From NCBI GenBank assembly GCA_011525785.1, contig WYBT01000038.1, positions 1 to 64,000 of the forward strand: a DNA stretch of 64,000 bases, in the 5' to 3' direction. Both the position numbers and the translations under genes were made by a program. Numbering within the stretch: position 1 is the first letter of the stretch; every line of letters starts with the position of its first letter. Under the pieces are notes generated by a model, which was not told the DNA's origin, did not search any database, and saw nothing but the letters and a program-made list of their open reading frames with translations. Positions 26,343 to 34,891 of the stretch are shown here, piece after piece. Source of the stretch: Planctomycetaceae bacterium. Its GTDB lineage: Bacteria > Planctomycetota > UBA1135 > GCA-002686595.

Positions 26343-28990
26343 GCGCGCAGCGCCTCCTCGCCTTCGACGTTCGCGTCGGTCAGGCTGAACAGGCGCGTGC
26401 CGCTCTGGCGCTCGTCGTCATCTTTGTGCGCGAGCTCGCGCAGGACCTTGGCCCGGCGGCGGTACTCGGCGGAATCGAGGATGGCGGTGAACGGCTCGAG
26501 CACGTGGTGGATCTCGACGAACTGGCGCGCGTTCGCGCCCATGCGTGCGCGGGTCTCGCGGTCCATGAGTCGCTCCATCGCCGCGACCAGGCCGTGCACG
26601 TCGCGCCCGGCGACCTTGAGGCCCGTGAGTCCGTCGCGCATCAACTCCTGGGGTCCGCCCATGTCCGAGACGACCACCGGCAGTCCGCTGGCCTGGGCTT
26701 CGAGCGGCGCGTTGCCCCAGGTGTCGGTCGTGCTGGGGAACAGCTTGGCGTCGCAGGAAGCGAGCGCGATCGAGAGCTCCTCGCCCTCGAGCATGCCGGT
26801 GAACGTGACCGGCGCGCCCGCGAGCCGTCGCTCGAGTTCCGCGCGGTACGGCCCGTCGCCGATGACGACCAGGTGCGCGTCCGCGCGCGTCTTGCGCAGC
26901 TCGAGATAGGCCTCCGCCAGCACGCCCAGGTTCTTTTCGACGCTCACGCGCCCGACGTAGACGAACTTCACCAGCGCTTCGGCGCCGCGCACGCCGCGCT
27001 TCGTCCAATAGTCGCCGTCACGCTTGCGCGGGTGGAAGCGCTCCAGGTCGACCCAGCGGTCGAGCACCAGCAAACTGCGATTGCGAAGCCCGCGATCGTG
27101 CAGCAGGCGTGCGATGAATTTCGACGGGACGACGACCTCGTCCACTGCGTGGTAGAAGACGATCATGTACTTCCAGGTCAGCGCCTCGAGGCTGATGTCC
27201 TGGGTGAAGTTCTCGACGTACTCGGGAAACGAGGTGTGGTACGTCGACGAGGTCTCGATCTGCAGGATCTTGGCCGCGGCGAGCCCAGCCAAGCCCATCA
27301 CGCCGGGCGTGCTGATCTGCATTTTTGTGTAGCCCGCCTCCTGCAAGTGTCGCAGCAGCTCGAGGAACGCCGGCACGCGGAGCTGCAGGCCCTCGTAGTG
27401 CGGCAGCGCGAGGTTCACGATCGAAGTGAACAGCACCAGTCGGCCGCTCTCGATCTTGGCGCGCACGCGCGGTTCGCGCGCGAGTCGCTCGCGCTCCTCC
27501 ACGCTCAGGCAGCTGACCACCACCAGGTCGATGCCGCGGCGCTCGGCCTCATCCATCATTTTCCAGATGGTGCGCGAGACGCCGTTGATCTCGAACAGCG
27601 TGTCGGTGACGAGCACGAGCTTGTCGGCCTGCGGCAATTCGAAGGCGCGACTGACGTCGCGGACGATCTTGCGGTCGGAACTCTGGTGGAGGTAGGAAAG
27701 CAAGTACGGCAGTGAGACCAGCAGATTCGAGGTGATCAGCGCCACGACCTCTTTGATGGCGCACAGGAGATTGCCCCGATCGGCTCGCGCGATGCGCGCC
27801 GCGTAACCGGAGAAGAGCCGGTTGAGGATCGTGTTGACGACCAGAAAGATCTTGTCGTCGGTGCGGTCGAGCTCAGCGAGCTGTTTGCGGAAGTGGGCGG
27901 AGGCGAGCAAGGCGCTCACTTCCTGTGCGAGCACGTGTTCGAACGGCCGTGCGCCCGGCGCGCGGCGTCGCAGCTTGCGCACGCGTTCGCTCTGAAGCGC
28001 TGCATGGAGCTTGAGCGCCGCATGCTCGCGCCACTTCACCTGGCCCGGGTCGAACACCAGCTTGAGCAAGGTCTGCACGGGACCGCCGATCGCGATCGTC
28101 CGACCGGCCTGTCCGCGGTTCTCGGGCCGCTGGCCGTCGTGGAGCAGCTTGAGCATCGCGTGCGCCAGCGTGACCGGTCCGCCGTGCGCGCCCCCGGGCC
28201 GCGTGGAACGTGAGCGGATGGCGTCGATGACGTCGTTCGCCGTGGGCGCGCGTCCCTGCGGCAGCGGGAACTCGGTCCAGGTGCGTCCGGGATTGATCCC
28301 GGAGTGATCGTCCGAGCCCGCCAGCAGCGCCTTGCGCCACGGCGTCGGCCCCTTGGGCGCGATCCCGTGCTGATTGGCCAGGCGCTCGATGCGCGTCGAG
28401 TCGAGCGACTCGAGCAGACGCTGCGTGAACTCGTTGAGCGAGCGCGTGCGCGAACCGTTGCGCGCCTCGAGCGCGTTGCACAGCAGCAGCGTACGCTCGA
28501 TGTGGCCCAGGCCCAGCGCGCCCTCGCGGCCGTAGGGCCGGTTCTGCGTGCTCATCAAGGGATGCGTCATGAAGTACGCGATTCGATTGCAGCCCGGTCG
28601 CTGCGCTTCGCCTGCGATCTGCTCGTCGAGGTAGGCGATCATCTCGTAGACGTTCTTGCGCAGGCGGTTGATCTCCGCGAACTGCGCCTCGCTCACGTTG
28701 GCCACCGTCACGTGGATGTTGCAGCCGTCCTCGGGGAAGCTCGCGGTCATTTCCGCGCTGATGAACACGTCGCGATGGCCCGCGTCGAGCAGCTCGCGAA
28801 CGCCGTCGATCGAGTTGTGATCGGTCAGCGTGACCAGGTCCATTCCGCGCGCCTTGAGCTCGCGGTGCAGCTCGTGCGGATTCGAGTACGACTCGGGAAT
28901 CGCGAACGAATTGGCGGCGTAGTAGTCCGTGACGTTCGACGCGTACGAGTGCAGGTGGAAGTCGATCCGACCCGGGCGAGAAGCGGTCAT
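26339..28990 (-). CDS. PHP-domain phosphoesterase fused to a GT4 glycosyltransferase
   Basis: An 883-residue cytoplasmic protein with two catalytic modules. Residues 1 to about 290 are a PHP metal-dependent phosphoesterase with its ligand motifs in order: DFHLHSYAS (His12, His14), TLTDHNSIDG, ISAEMTASFPEDGCNIHVT, FMTHPLM and GSDDHSG. A helical linker of about 150 residues follows. Residues about 440-850 are a GT4 glycosyltransferase: LVTDTLFEINGVSRTIWKM, FVYVGRVSVEKNLGVL, VVIGDGPYRAEL and the donor-binding STTDTWGNAPLEAQASGLPV. The start at ATG 28990 is where similarity begins; the open frame continues far upstream but reads Arg-rich shadow sequence. It overlaps the aminotransferase gene by 4 nt. 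The pair may make an amino-sugar-bearing or aminated lipid-linked product. Confidence 0.85.
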   Translation of the reverse strand: MTASRPGRIDFHLHSYASNVTDYYAANSFAIPESYSNPHELHRELKARGMDLVTLTDHNSIDGVRELLDAGHRDVFISAEMTASFPEDGCNIHVTVANVSEAQFAEINRLRKNVYEMIAYLDEQIAGEAQRPGCNRIAYFMTHPLMSTQNRPYGREGALGLGHIERTLLLCNALEARNGSRTRSLNEFTQRLLESLDSTRIERLANQHGIAPKGPTPWRKALLAGSDDHSGINPGRTWTEFPLPQGRAPTANDVIDAIRSRSTRPGGAHGGPVTLAHAMLKLLHDGQRPENRGQAGRTIAIGGPVQTLLKLVFDPGQVKWREHAALKLHAALQSERVRKLRRRAPGARPFEHVLAQEVSALLASAHFRKQLAELDRTDDKIFLVVNTILNRLFSGYAARIARADRGNLLCAIKEVVALITSNLLVSLPYLLSYLHQSSDRKIVRDVSRAFELPQADKLVLVTDTLFEINGVSRTIWKMMDEAERRGIDLVVVSCLSVEERERLAREPRVRAKIESGRLVLFTSIVNLALPHYEGLQLRVPAFLELLRHLQEAGYTKMQISTPGVMGLAGLAAAKILQIETSSTYHTSFPEYVENFTQDISLEALTWKYMIVFYHAVDEVVVPSKFIARLLHDRGLRNRSLLVLDRWVDLERFHPRKRDGDYWTKRGVRGAEALVKFVYVGRVSVEKNLGVLAEAYLELRKTRADAHLVVIGDGPYRAELERRLAGAPVTFTGMLEGEELSIALASCDAKLFPSTTDTWGNAPLEAQASGLPVVVSDMGGPQELMRDGLTGLKVAGRDVHGLVAAMERLMDRETRARMGANARQFVEIHHVLEPFTAILDSAEYRRRAKVLRELAHKDDDERQSGTRLFSLTDANVEGEEALRA

Positions 28991-29338
28991 GCGCGGCGGG
29001 CTCCTGGCGGTTTGACGCGTCGGTGCAGGTGCGATGCGCTGCGGCCGCGGCAGTGCGTGGCGCGGCGGGACAGCGCGAGCGGGGGGACGTGCTCGTTCAA
29101 CGCACACGTTCAAACCATCTCTGCGTGCAGCGCTCGCGAGGCGCACGTGAAGACTCTTCGCGGTCCCCGGGCGCTGCCGTGCATACGAGGCTTGCAAAAG
29201 CGCCTCGCGGGATTGCGCATTTGCCTCTACCATCCAAGGCCCTGATGCTTGGCTGCAGGTGCGTCGCTCGGCGCCCGGTTCGCGGCCCTCGCCCGGGCTT
29301 TTCGCGCCCTTCTTCGGAACCTGACGAGATCGACCTTC
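28991..29338. other. Intergenic region between divergent genes, no gene seen
   Basis: This 348 nt stretch separates the PHP-glycosyltransferase gene (- strand) from the PD40/MopE-like gene (+ strand) and must hold both promoters. I see no convincing coding frame, RNA gene or strong hairpin. A weak sigma-70-like arrangement (TTGCGC, then TACCAT) lies around 29212-29232, not confident enough to list separately. Confidence 0.5.
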
Positions 29339-31255
29339 ATGCGACTCCACGCCCGCCACCTGGCCTGTTTCTTCGCCCTGACCTGCGCCTCCTCGCTCGC
29401 GGCGCAATCCACGGCGCTCGTGAGCGCCACGGGTCTGGGCTTGCCGGGAAACGGCCGGTCGTGGCTCAGCCCGACTGGTCTGGCGGTTACGCCCGACGGG
29501 CGCTGGGTGGTGTTCCACAGCGACGCCAGCAACCTCACGAACTCCGACTCGCCCGGTCAGACCGACGTGTTCTTGCGTGACCTCACGAGCGGCGGGACGG
29601 AGCGCATCAGCGTCGGAGGAGGCGGAGGCGAGCCCAACGGCCCCAGCCTCAACGGTTCGGTCTCGAACAATGGCCGCTACGTCGCGTTCCAGAGCGAGGC
29701 GCAGAACTTGGCCGTCGGCGACACGAACCAGTCCAGCGACATCTTTCTGCGCGATCGACAGCTCGGAATCACCACGATCGTCAGCGTCAGCACCGGAGGC
29801 GCGATCGGCAACGCAGCGAGCTTCAACCCGGTCATTTCCGGGGACGGGCTGTTCATCGTCTATGCCAGCGCGGCGTCGAACCTGATCTTGAACGACCCCA
29901 ACCAGAAGATCGACGTGTTCGTGCGCAACCTCGCCACCGGGCAGACGCGCATGGTCAGCACGGTCAGCGGCGGCGCCAACGGCGACAGCGATCAGCCCAC
30001 GATCTCCGGCGACGGCCGCTTCATCGCCTTCCGCAGCGCCGCGACGAATCTCGTGGCCGGCGATCTGCTCGGCTTCAACGACATCTTCGTGCGCGACATG
30101 ACCGGGACGAGCTTCGAACTCGTCAGCGTCACGACGCTGGGCGCACAGGCCGATGGCCCCAGCGACCAGCCCACCATCTCCGCGGATGGCTCGCGCATCG
30201 TCTTCGCGAGCACGGCGCCCAACCTCGCGGTTCCGGGCGCGCCCAGCTTGAACATCTACTTGCGCGACCGCAGCGCCGGCTCGACGACGCTCTTGAACAG
30301 CGGCCCCTCCGGCGTCTCCAACCTGGCCGCCACGCGCCCGCGTCTGTCGAAGAACGGCCAGTACGTCTCGTTCCTCTCGCAGGCGAACAACCTCACGCCG
30401 GGCCACAGCGGCAACACGACCGATGCTTTCGCGCTGGAACTCTCGACCGGCGTGATTCAACGCGCGAGCACGCCGCTCACGCCCGAGCCCAGCGAGCCCA
30501 GCGCGAACATCCTCGAAAACGGCGGCATCAGCGACAGCGGCCGCTACGTCGCGTTCTCGACTCCGGCGAACAACCTGGTAGCGGGGGATTCGGGCAGCCT
30601 GGAAGACGTGTTCGCGCGCGACCAGCTGCGCAACTGGTTCATCGACGTCGACGCTGACCAGTACGGCGACGATGCCTCGCTGCTCGCCGCGAGCTTCCGC
30701 CCGGCCGGCTACATGGGAGTCGGCGGCGACTGCGACGACACCGATCCCGCGGTCAACCCCGGCGCCACGGAGATCTGCAACGGCGTCGACGACGACTGCG
30801 ACACGGTTGTGGACGAAGTCGCCTGGTCGGCGTACTGCAGCACGGCCACCAGCCAGGACGGCTGCCAGCCCAATCTGAGCGCCGTCGGTTTCCCCAGCGC
30901 GAGCGCGACCTCTGGCTTCACGCTGCGCATGACCGGCGCCGACGGTCGGCGTCCGTGCTCGATGGTCCACGGTCTGGGGCAGAGCTCGGTCGCCTGGGCC
31001 ATTGGCAGCTCGAGCGTGCGCTGCGTCGCGTTCCCTTGGACGCGCGTCACCACCGCGCTCTCCAGCGGCACGGCGGGCCAGTGCGACGGCGAGTTCTCGA
31101 TCGACTGGCTGGCCTTCATGGCCGCCAACCCCGGCGCGCAGGGCAACCCGCTCACCGCCGGCGCGACCTTCTACATCCAGGGTTGGTTCCGCGACCCGGG
31201 CGCGCCGAAGAACTCCAACCTCGCCAACGCGGTGCAGTTCACGCTCTGTCCGTGA
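29339..31255 (+). CDS. Secreted PD40 propeller protein with MopE-type metal-binding motif
   Basis: A 638-residue exported protein with a leader (HLACFFALTCASSLAA). Seven TolB/PD40-like repeats are visible, for example GRWVVFHSDASNLT, GRYVAFQSEAQNLA, GRFIAFRSAATNLV and GRYVAFSTPANNLV, each followed by a D[VI]F[LV]RD element. Residues about 434-490 carry the MopE-type motif (DVDADQYGD, then GGDCDDTDPAVNPGATEICN and GVDDDCD), a Cys/Asp-rich putative metal-binding segment. Residues about 500-638 form a C-terminal module ending in YIQGWFRDP and SNLANAVQF, also seen in modified form in the next two secreted proteins. The start ATG 29339 opens the signal peptide. The function is unknown; probably an extracellular or envelope-associated protein. 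Confidence 0.8.
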   Translation: MRLHARHLACFFALTCASSLAAQSTALVSATGLGLPGNGRSWLSPTGLAVTPDGRWVVFHSDASNLTNSDSPGQTDVFLRDLTSGGTERISVGGGGGEPNGPSLNGSVSNNGRYVAFQSEAQNLAVGDTNQSSDIFLRDRQLGITTIVSVSTGGAIGNAASFNPVISGDGLFIVYASAASNLILNDPNQKIDVFVRNLATGQTRMVSTVSGGANGDSDQPTISGDGRFIAFRSAATNLVAGDLLGFNDIFVRDMTGTSFELVSVTTLGAQADGPSDQPTISADGSRIVFASTAPNLAVPGAPSLNIYLRDRSAGSTTLLNSGPSGVSNLAATRPRLSKNGQYVSFLSQANNLTPGHSGNTTDAFALELSTGVIQRASTPLTPEPSEPSANILENGGISDSGRYVAFSTPANNLVAGDSGSLEDVFARDQLRNWFIDVDADQYGDDASLLAASFRPAGYMGVGGDCDDTDPAVNPGATEICNGVDDDCDTVVDEVAWSAYCSTATSQDGCQPNLSAVGFPSASATSGFTLRMTGADGRRPCSMVHGLGQSSVAWAIGSSSVRCVAFPWTRVTTALSSGTAGQCDGEFSIDWLAFMAANPGAQGNPLTAGATFYIQGWFRDPGAPKNSNLANAVQFTLCP

Positions 31256-31272
31256 TGGGCGCAGAGCCGTAT

Positions 31273-31292
31273 CGCGCTCGTTGACGAGCGCG
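31273..31292 (+). terminator. Perfect 8-bp hairpin with tetraloop
   Basis: CGCGCTCG and CGAGCGCG pair perfectly around a TTGA loop, 17 nt after the PD40/MopE-like gene stop. It is the first of two stacked hairpins before the FG-GAP gene. Confidence 0.55.
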
Positions 31293-31307
31293 AGATCTCG
31301 AAATCCT

Positions 31308-31340
31308 CGAGGCCAGTTGCGGAAATCGCAGCTGGCCTCG
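31308..31340 (+). terminator. Strong 14-bp hairpin terminator
   Basis: Two 14-base arms (CGAGGCCAGTTGCG and CGCAGCTGGCCTCG) pair completely with one G-T wobble around a GAAAT loop. It is followed by ATCGCTTTG rather than a long T-run. Together with the hairpin at 31273 it probably ends the upstream transcript. Confidence 0.65.
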
Positions 31341-31453
31341 ATCGCTTTGCGCTCAGCGGGCATCTCCGCCGTGCTTCCCAGCGTGTGACGCGGCGCGCGC
31401 GAATCACTACCCCGTGCTCCAGTCTTCCTTCCCTCAACGCGGAGCACAGGTCC

Positions 31454-33022
31454 ATGAACTCGCACTCACGATCGATCCTCGCTGCTTGTGCGCTCATTTC
31501 GCACCAGGCGGCCGCGCAGAACGTCTTGCGTGAGCACCGCGGCGCGCCCCCGCTCACGGCGCTCGGTCTCTCGGCGCTGCGCCATGTCGACCTCGATGGC
31601 GATGGCGTCGAGGAGTACGTCCTCGGCGACTCGCGCGGTCTGCGTGTCTTCCGCGGCGCCGACGGTGCGCCGTTGTTCGATGCGCTGGATGCCCGCGGGC
31701 CGCTCGGTGATGTCGATGGCGACGGCGCGCCCGACTTCTGGGGCGCGGATGGCCGCGACCTCTCGAACGGCTGGTTCAGCACGACCGTCTACTCCGGCTC
31801 GAATGGCGACGTGCTGGCGCGCTACGCGTGGCCGCAGGGCTTCACGCCCGACGGCCCGACGCTGAGGCAGCCGATGGCGTTGGACGACGTCGACGGCGAT
31901 GGCCGCGCCGAGTTCCTGCGTGTCGACTCGTCCTGGGTCGGCAGACGGGCCGTGATCGGCTCGGGCCGCGACGGCGCCATCCTCCGCGTCCACGAACTCG
32001 GCACGTCCTGCGTCGCGTTGAACGACATCGATGGCGATGGCGCGCGCGACTACTTCCTCGGCGTCTGGCCGGGGCTTTCGGGCTCGTCACCGACCCCGCG
32101 CGTGATCTCGAGCGTGAGCGGCGCAGTGCTCGTGTCCGTGTCGTTGCCGCAGCTGGACGGCGAGTTCGCGGCGGTCGGCGATGTCGACGGCGACGGCGCG
32201 TTCGACTTGGTCTTCCGGGCGCCCTCGGGCCCGGGCGTCGTTGTGGTCTCGAGCCTTACGGGCGCCGTGCTGCGCTCGTTCCCCGAACAGTTGGTCGAGA
32301 GCTCGCGAGGCGTCGCGGCGCGCGGCGACTTCGACGGTGACGGAGTCGACGACCTCGTGTTGCGCGACGGCGCGACGCTCGAGCTGCTGGTTCGCTCGCT
32401 CGCCACGGGCGCTGTGCTTCAGAACGCCGAACTGCTCGCGAGCGGCGTGACGGGGATCGGCGACCTCGACGGCGATGGCCGCGACGAACTCCTGGTGGGC
32501 GCTGCGCACGCCCTCAGTGGCGCAGGCAAGGCGCTGATCCTCATCGGCGCTCATTCCGAGCGCGTCGGCTTGGCGTTCGGCTTCGGCGATGGCAGCAGTG
32601 GGCCGTGTCCGTGCGGGACCAGTCCGACCCCGGGTGAGGGCTGCCTCAATTCGAGCCAGCGCGGCGCGCGGCTGGCGGCCTGGGGGTCGAGTTCAGTGCT
32701 CGCCCGAGACTTGCTGATCCACGAGCACGGTCAGTTGCTCGACAGCGGACAGCTCGGCGACTCGTTCCTGATCTTCGGCGCTAGCGCGGCGCCGACGCCG
32801 GTCGCCTTGGGCGCCGGTCTGCTCGCGCTTGGCGGTCCGTTGCGACGCATCGGCCGAAGCTCGAGCGGCGCGTGGGACCTGCCCAGCCTGGCGCCGTGGG
32901 GCTCCTTCGCGCCCGCGCAGACGATCTACCTGCAGGCCTGGTACCGCGAACTCAGTCCACACCACGCGTGTGGATACTCGGGCAACCTCACCAACGCGCT
33001 CGCGATCGCGTTCACGCCGTAG
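31454..33022 (+). CDS. Secreted FG-GAP / VCBS-repeat protein with planctomycete C-terminal module
   Basis: A 522-residue exported protein with a leader (SILAACALISHQAAA). Seven calcium-loop-like repeats are seen (DLDGDGVEEYV, DVDGDGAPDFW, DVDGDGRAEFL, DIDGDGARDYF, DVDGDGAFDLV, DFDGDGVDDLV, DLDGDGRDELL), the hallmark of FG-GAP/VCBS integrin-like propellers. After about residue 375 a different C-terminal module starts with GDGSSGPCPCGTSPTPGEGC and ends with IYLQAWYRE and NLTNALAIAF; this type of tail recurs on many secreted proteins of this bacterial group. The start ATG 31454 opens the signal peptide; the upstream frame is not protein-like. Role unknown, probably surface-attached or secreted. 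Confidence 0.85.
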   Translation: MNSHSRSILAACALISHQAAAQNVLREHRGAPPLTALGLSALRHVDLDGDGVEEYVLGDSRGLRVFRGADGAPLFDALDARGPLGDVDGDGAPDFWGADGRDLSNGWFSTTVYSGSNGDVLARYAWPQGFTPDGPTLRQPMALDDVDGDGRAEFLRVDSSWVGRRAVIGSGRDGAILRVHELGTSCVALNDIDGDGARDYFLGVWPGLSGSSPTPRVISSVSGAVLVSVSLPQLDGEFAAVGDVDGDGAFDLVFRAPSGPGVVVVSSLTGAVLRSFPEQLVESSRGVAARGDFDGDGVDDLVLRDGATLELLVRSLATGAVLQNAELLASGVTGIGDLDGDGRDELLVGAAHALSGAGKALILIGAHSERVGLAFGFGDGSSGPCPCGTSPTPGEGCLNSSQRGARLAAWGSSSVLARDLLIHEHGQLLDSGQLGDSFLIFGASAAPTPVALGAGLLALGGPLRRIGRSSSGAWDLPSLAPWGSFAPAQTIYLQAWYRELSPHHACGYSGNLTNALAIAFTP

Positions 33023-33050
33023 CCATGCTTCGACTCACCTGAACGAGACC

Positions 33051-33086
33051 GCCGCCGGCCGCGCCCCTGCAGCGACGGCCGGCGGC
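33051..33086. terminator. Bidirectional terminator-like hairpin between convergent genes
   Basis: Perfect 11-base arms (GCCGCCGGCCG and CGGCCGGCGGC) separated by 14 bases lie between the convergent stops at 33022 and 33116, so the stem can serve transcripts from both sides. Confidence 0.65.
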
Positions 33087-33115
33087 GCTTGTCAGCGCAC
33101 AGACGATCCGCGCGA

Positions 33116-34408
33116 CTAGGGCCCGAACAGCACGCTGACGCCGTTGGTCGCGTTGAGACCGTTGGCGCCGCCCAGCGGGTCGCGGTAGGTGAACTGGAAG
33201 TTCCAGGTCGAGCCGGCGAGCACCGCCGCGGGGCCCGAGTCGAAGGGCGGCAGGCCCAGGTCGAGCGTGCGGACCAGAGTTCCCGCGCTGTCCGTCGAGA
33301 GCACCGGCGGCACGCGTTGACGCGGGGCCGCGACGCACAGCGTTCCCGCGCCGTAGGGCGTCGTCGACTGCGTTGCGCCGTAGAACAAAAAGCCGTTGAC
33401 GCTCGCCGGCGCGTAGTTGACGCCCCAGCCCAGGTCGTTGGTCGAAATCGACGAGGTCCCGAGCGGGCTGAGCACCGCGCCGGCGCCGGCGGAGTTGGGC
33501 GAGGTCTCGCAGTACAGCTCGAAGTCGACCGGCTTGCCCAGCGTCCGATCGACGTGGCGGATCAGCGTGCGCAGCGAGATCTCGGCCGCGCGGCGCGCGT
33601 TGGGCCAGCTCAGCCCCGAGCCCACGTGGATGTGGCCGGCAGCGACGCACCAGGCCGGGTCGGTCGGGCTCGAGTGGATCGACTGGTACCACACGCCGTG
33701 GTAGGCGATGAACTCCGACAGGAAGCCGCCGCCGCTCCCCGAGAAGCAGATGAACGCGCTCAGCGGCGGACTGGCGACGTTCACATCGTCGAGGATCTCC
33801 TGCACCGGCAGGGTCGACAGCCGCAGGGCGCCGGGCGCGATCGAGATGTCGGGCGGCGCGGGCGTGGGCTGCAGCGGAGTGACGTAGTCGTTGACCCACG
33901 TCGTGCGGTTGTACTGGTTCATCTCCAGCTCCCAGTTCTGCCCAGCGCCGCCGCGGCTGAAGGTGATGATCGCGATCGGCTGCAGCGAGTTGACGATTGG
34001 CCAGAAGTCCGCCGACGTGTCCTGGTAGTCGACCGTCAGATCGCCCGTGCCCGTTCCGCAGTTGGTGCAGTTGGCCGGCGTGAACTGCGGGAAGTACGAG
34101 TACACGTCGTAGCCGCGCCCTTCCCAGTTCGAGCCGATCCAGCCCTGGGGATTCAGCGCGGGATTCGTGCTGAAACGGCGCACGGCCTCGTTCGACGGCG
34201 GCCAGTAGCCGGTGAGCAGGATCGCGGGCCGCTGGCCGAGCTGCATCTGCTGTGCGCGCGGCGTTCCGCTCGTCGGCGCCGGCAGATTCGACTGCGGCGG
34301 ATCGAGGCGGCGCGCGAAGGTGGCCGGCGCGCCCATCTGCGCCGAGGCCGGAACACCAACGAAAGCGAGCGCGAGGACGGGGAGCGCGGCGACGAACTTG
34401 TGGAGCAT
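33116..34408 (-). CDS. Secreted peptidase C15 (pyroglutamyl peptidase)-like protein with Ser in place of catalytic Cys
   Basis: A 430-residue exported protein with a leader (FVAALPVLALAFVGVPASA). Residues about 60-290 follow the order of pyroglutamyl peptidase I: ILLTGYWPP for LLTGFxPF, SLQPIAIITFSRGGAG for the QP-D-I-I-x-VGQAGG strand, Glu162 with Asn167 (LEMNQYN) for the catalytic Glu block, LPVQEILDDV, then GGGFLSEF and GHIHVGSG with His261. At the position of the catalytic Cys there is Ser231. Residues about 330-430 are a separate module ending in WNFQFTYRD and NATNGVSVLF, like the tails of the two preceding secreted proteins. Normal C15 enzymes are about 200-residue cytoplasmic proteins, so export and the extra module are unusual. 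The assignment is by motif order; activity is uncertain. Confidence 0.6.
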   Translation of the reverse strand: MLHKFVAALPVLALAFVGVPASAQMGAPATFARRLDPPQSNLPAPTSGTPRAQQMQLGQRPAILLTGYWPPSNEAVRRFSTNPALNPQGWIGSNWEGRGYDVYSYFPQFTPANCTNCGTGTGDLTVDYQDTSADFWPIVNSLQPIAIITFSRGGAGQNWELEMNQYNRTTWVNDYVTPLQPTPAPPDISIAPGALRLSTLPVQEILDDVNVASPPLSAFICFSGSGGGFLSEFIAYHGVWYQSIHSSPTDPAWCVAAGHIHVGSGLSWPNARRAAEISLRTLIRHVDRTLGKPVDFELYCETSPNSAGAGAVLSPLGTSSISTNDLGWGVNYAPASVNGFLFYGATQSTTPYGAGTLCVAAPRQRVPPVLSTDSAGTLVRTLDLGLPPFDSGPAAVLAGSTWNFQFTYRDPLGGANGLNATNGVSVLFGP

Positions 34409-34458
34409 GGAGTTTTCGAGTGCGGGAGATGCGTAGTGCGAGTCAATGTACTCGGGCC

Positions 34459-34878
34459 ATGCAGTACCCGCCCGAGCCGCTCGGTTTCGACCCCGTCGCC
34501 GCCATGCCGGCCGCGGCGTTCTTCGGCTTCGAGTTCCGCTCGCGCGATCCGCAGCAAGCGCGCATCGCGCTCCCGCTGCGCCCCGAGCTGTTCCAAGGTC
34601 AGCAGCGTGTGCACGGCGGCGTGATCGCGAGCCTCGCGGACACCTGCGCCGTGTGGCTGCTGCTCCCCGGCCTGTTGCCCGAACGCACCATCACGAGCAT
34701 CGAGTTCAAGCTCAACTTCGTGCGCGCGGCCGTCGCCGAACGCGGCGAGTTGCTCGCGCTGGCGCGCCCCGTCCGAGTGGGCCGCACAGTGGCGCTGGCG
34801 GACGTGGACGTGCTGCAAGGCGACGAACTCGTCGCCAAGGGGCTGTTCACGTACCTCGTGTCGCCGCTCGAGCGCTGA
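34459..34878 (+). CDS. PaaI-like hotdog-fold thioesterase
   Basis: A 139-residue cytoplasmic protein of the usual size for single-domain hotdog thioesterases. The family pattern is present: the RPELFQGQQRVHGGVIASLA block carries the HGG turn and helix, followed by DTCAVWLL, the IEFKLNFVRAA strand and the ALADVDVLQGDELVAKG strand. It probably hydrolyses an acyl-CoA or acyl-carrier thioester; the substrate is not predictable. The start is ATG 34459, 50 nt from the divergent C15-like gene. It is convergent with the VOC gene (13 nt). Confidence 0.82.
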   Translation: MQYPPEPLGFDPVAAMPAAAFFGFEFRSRDPQQARIALPLRPELFQGQQRVHGGVIASLADTCAVWLLLPGLLPERTITSIEFKLNFVRAAVAERGELLALARPVRVGRTVALADVDVLQGDELVAKGLFTYLVSPLER

Positions 34879-34891
34879 AGCGCACTCGCAC

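Noticed and set aside
28991..31465. N-terminal extension of the PHP-glycosyltransferase frame to 31465.
   Set aside because: The extension is antisense to the PD40/MopE-like gene and is Arg/Ala-rich; PHP homology begins right after the ATG at 28990.
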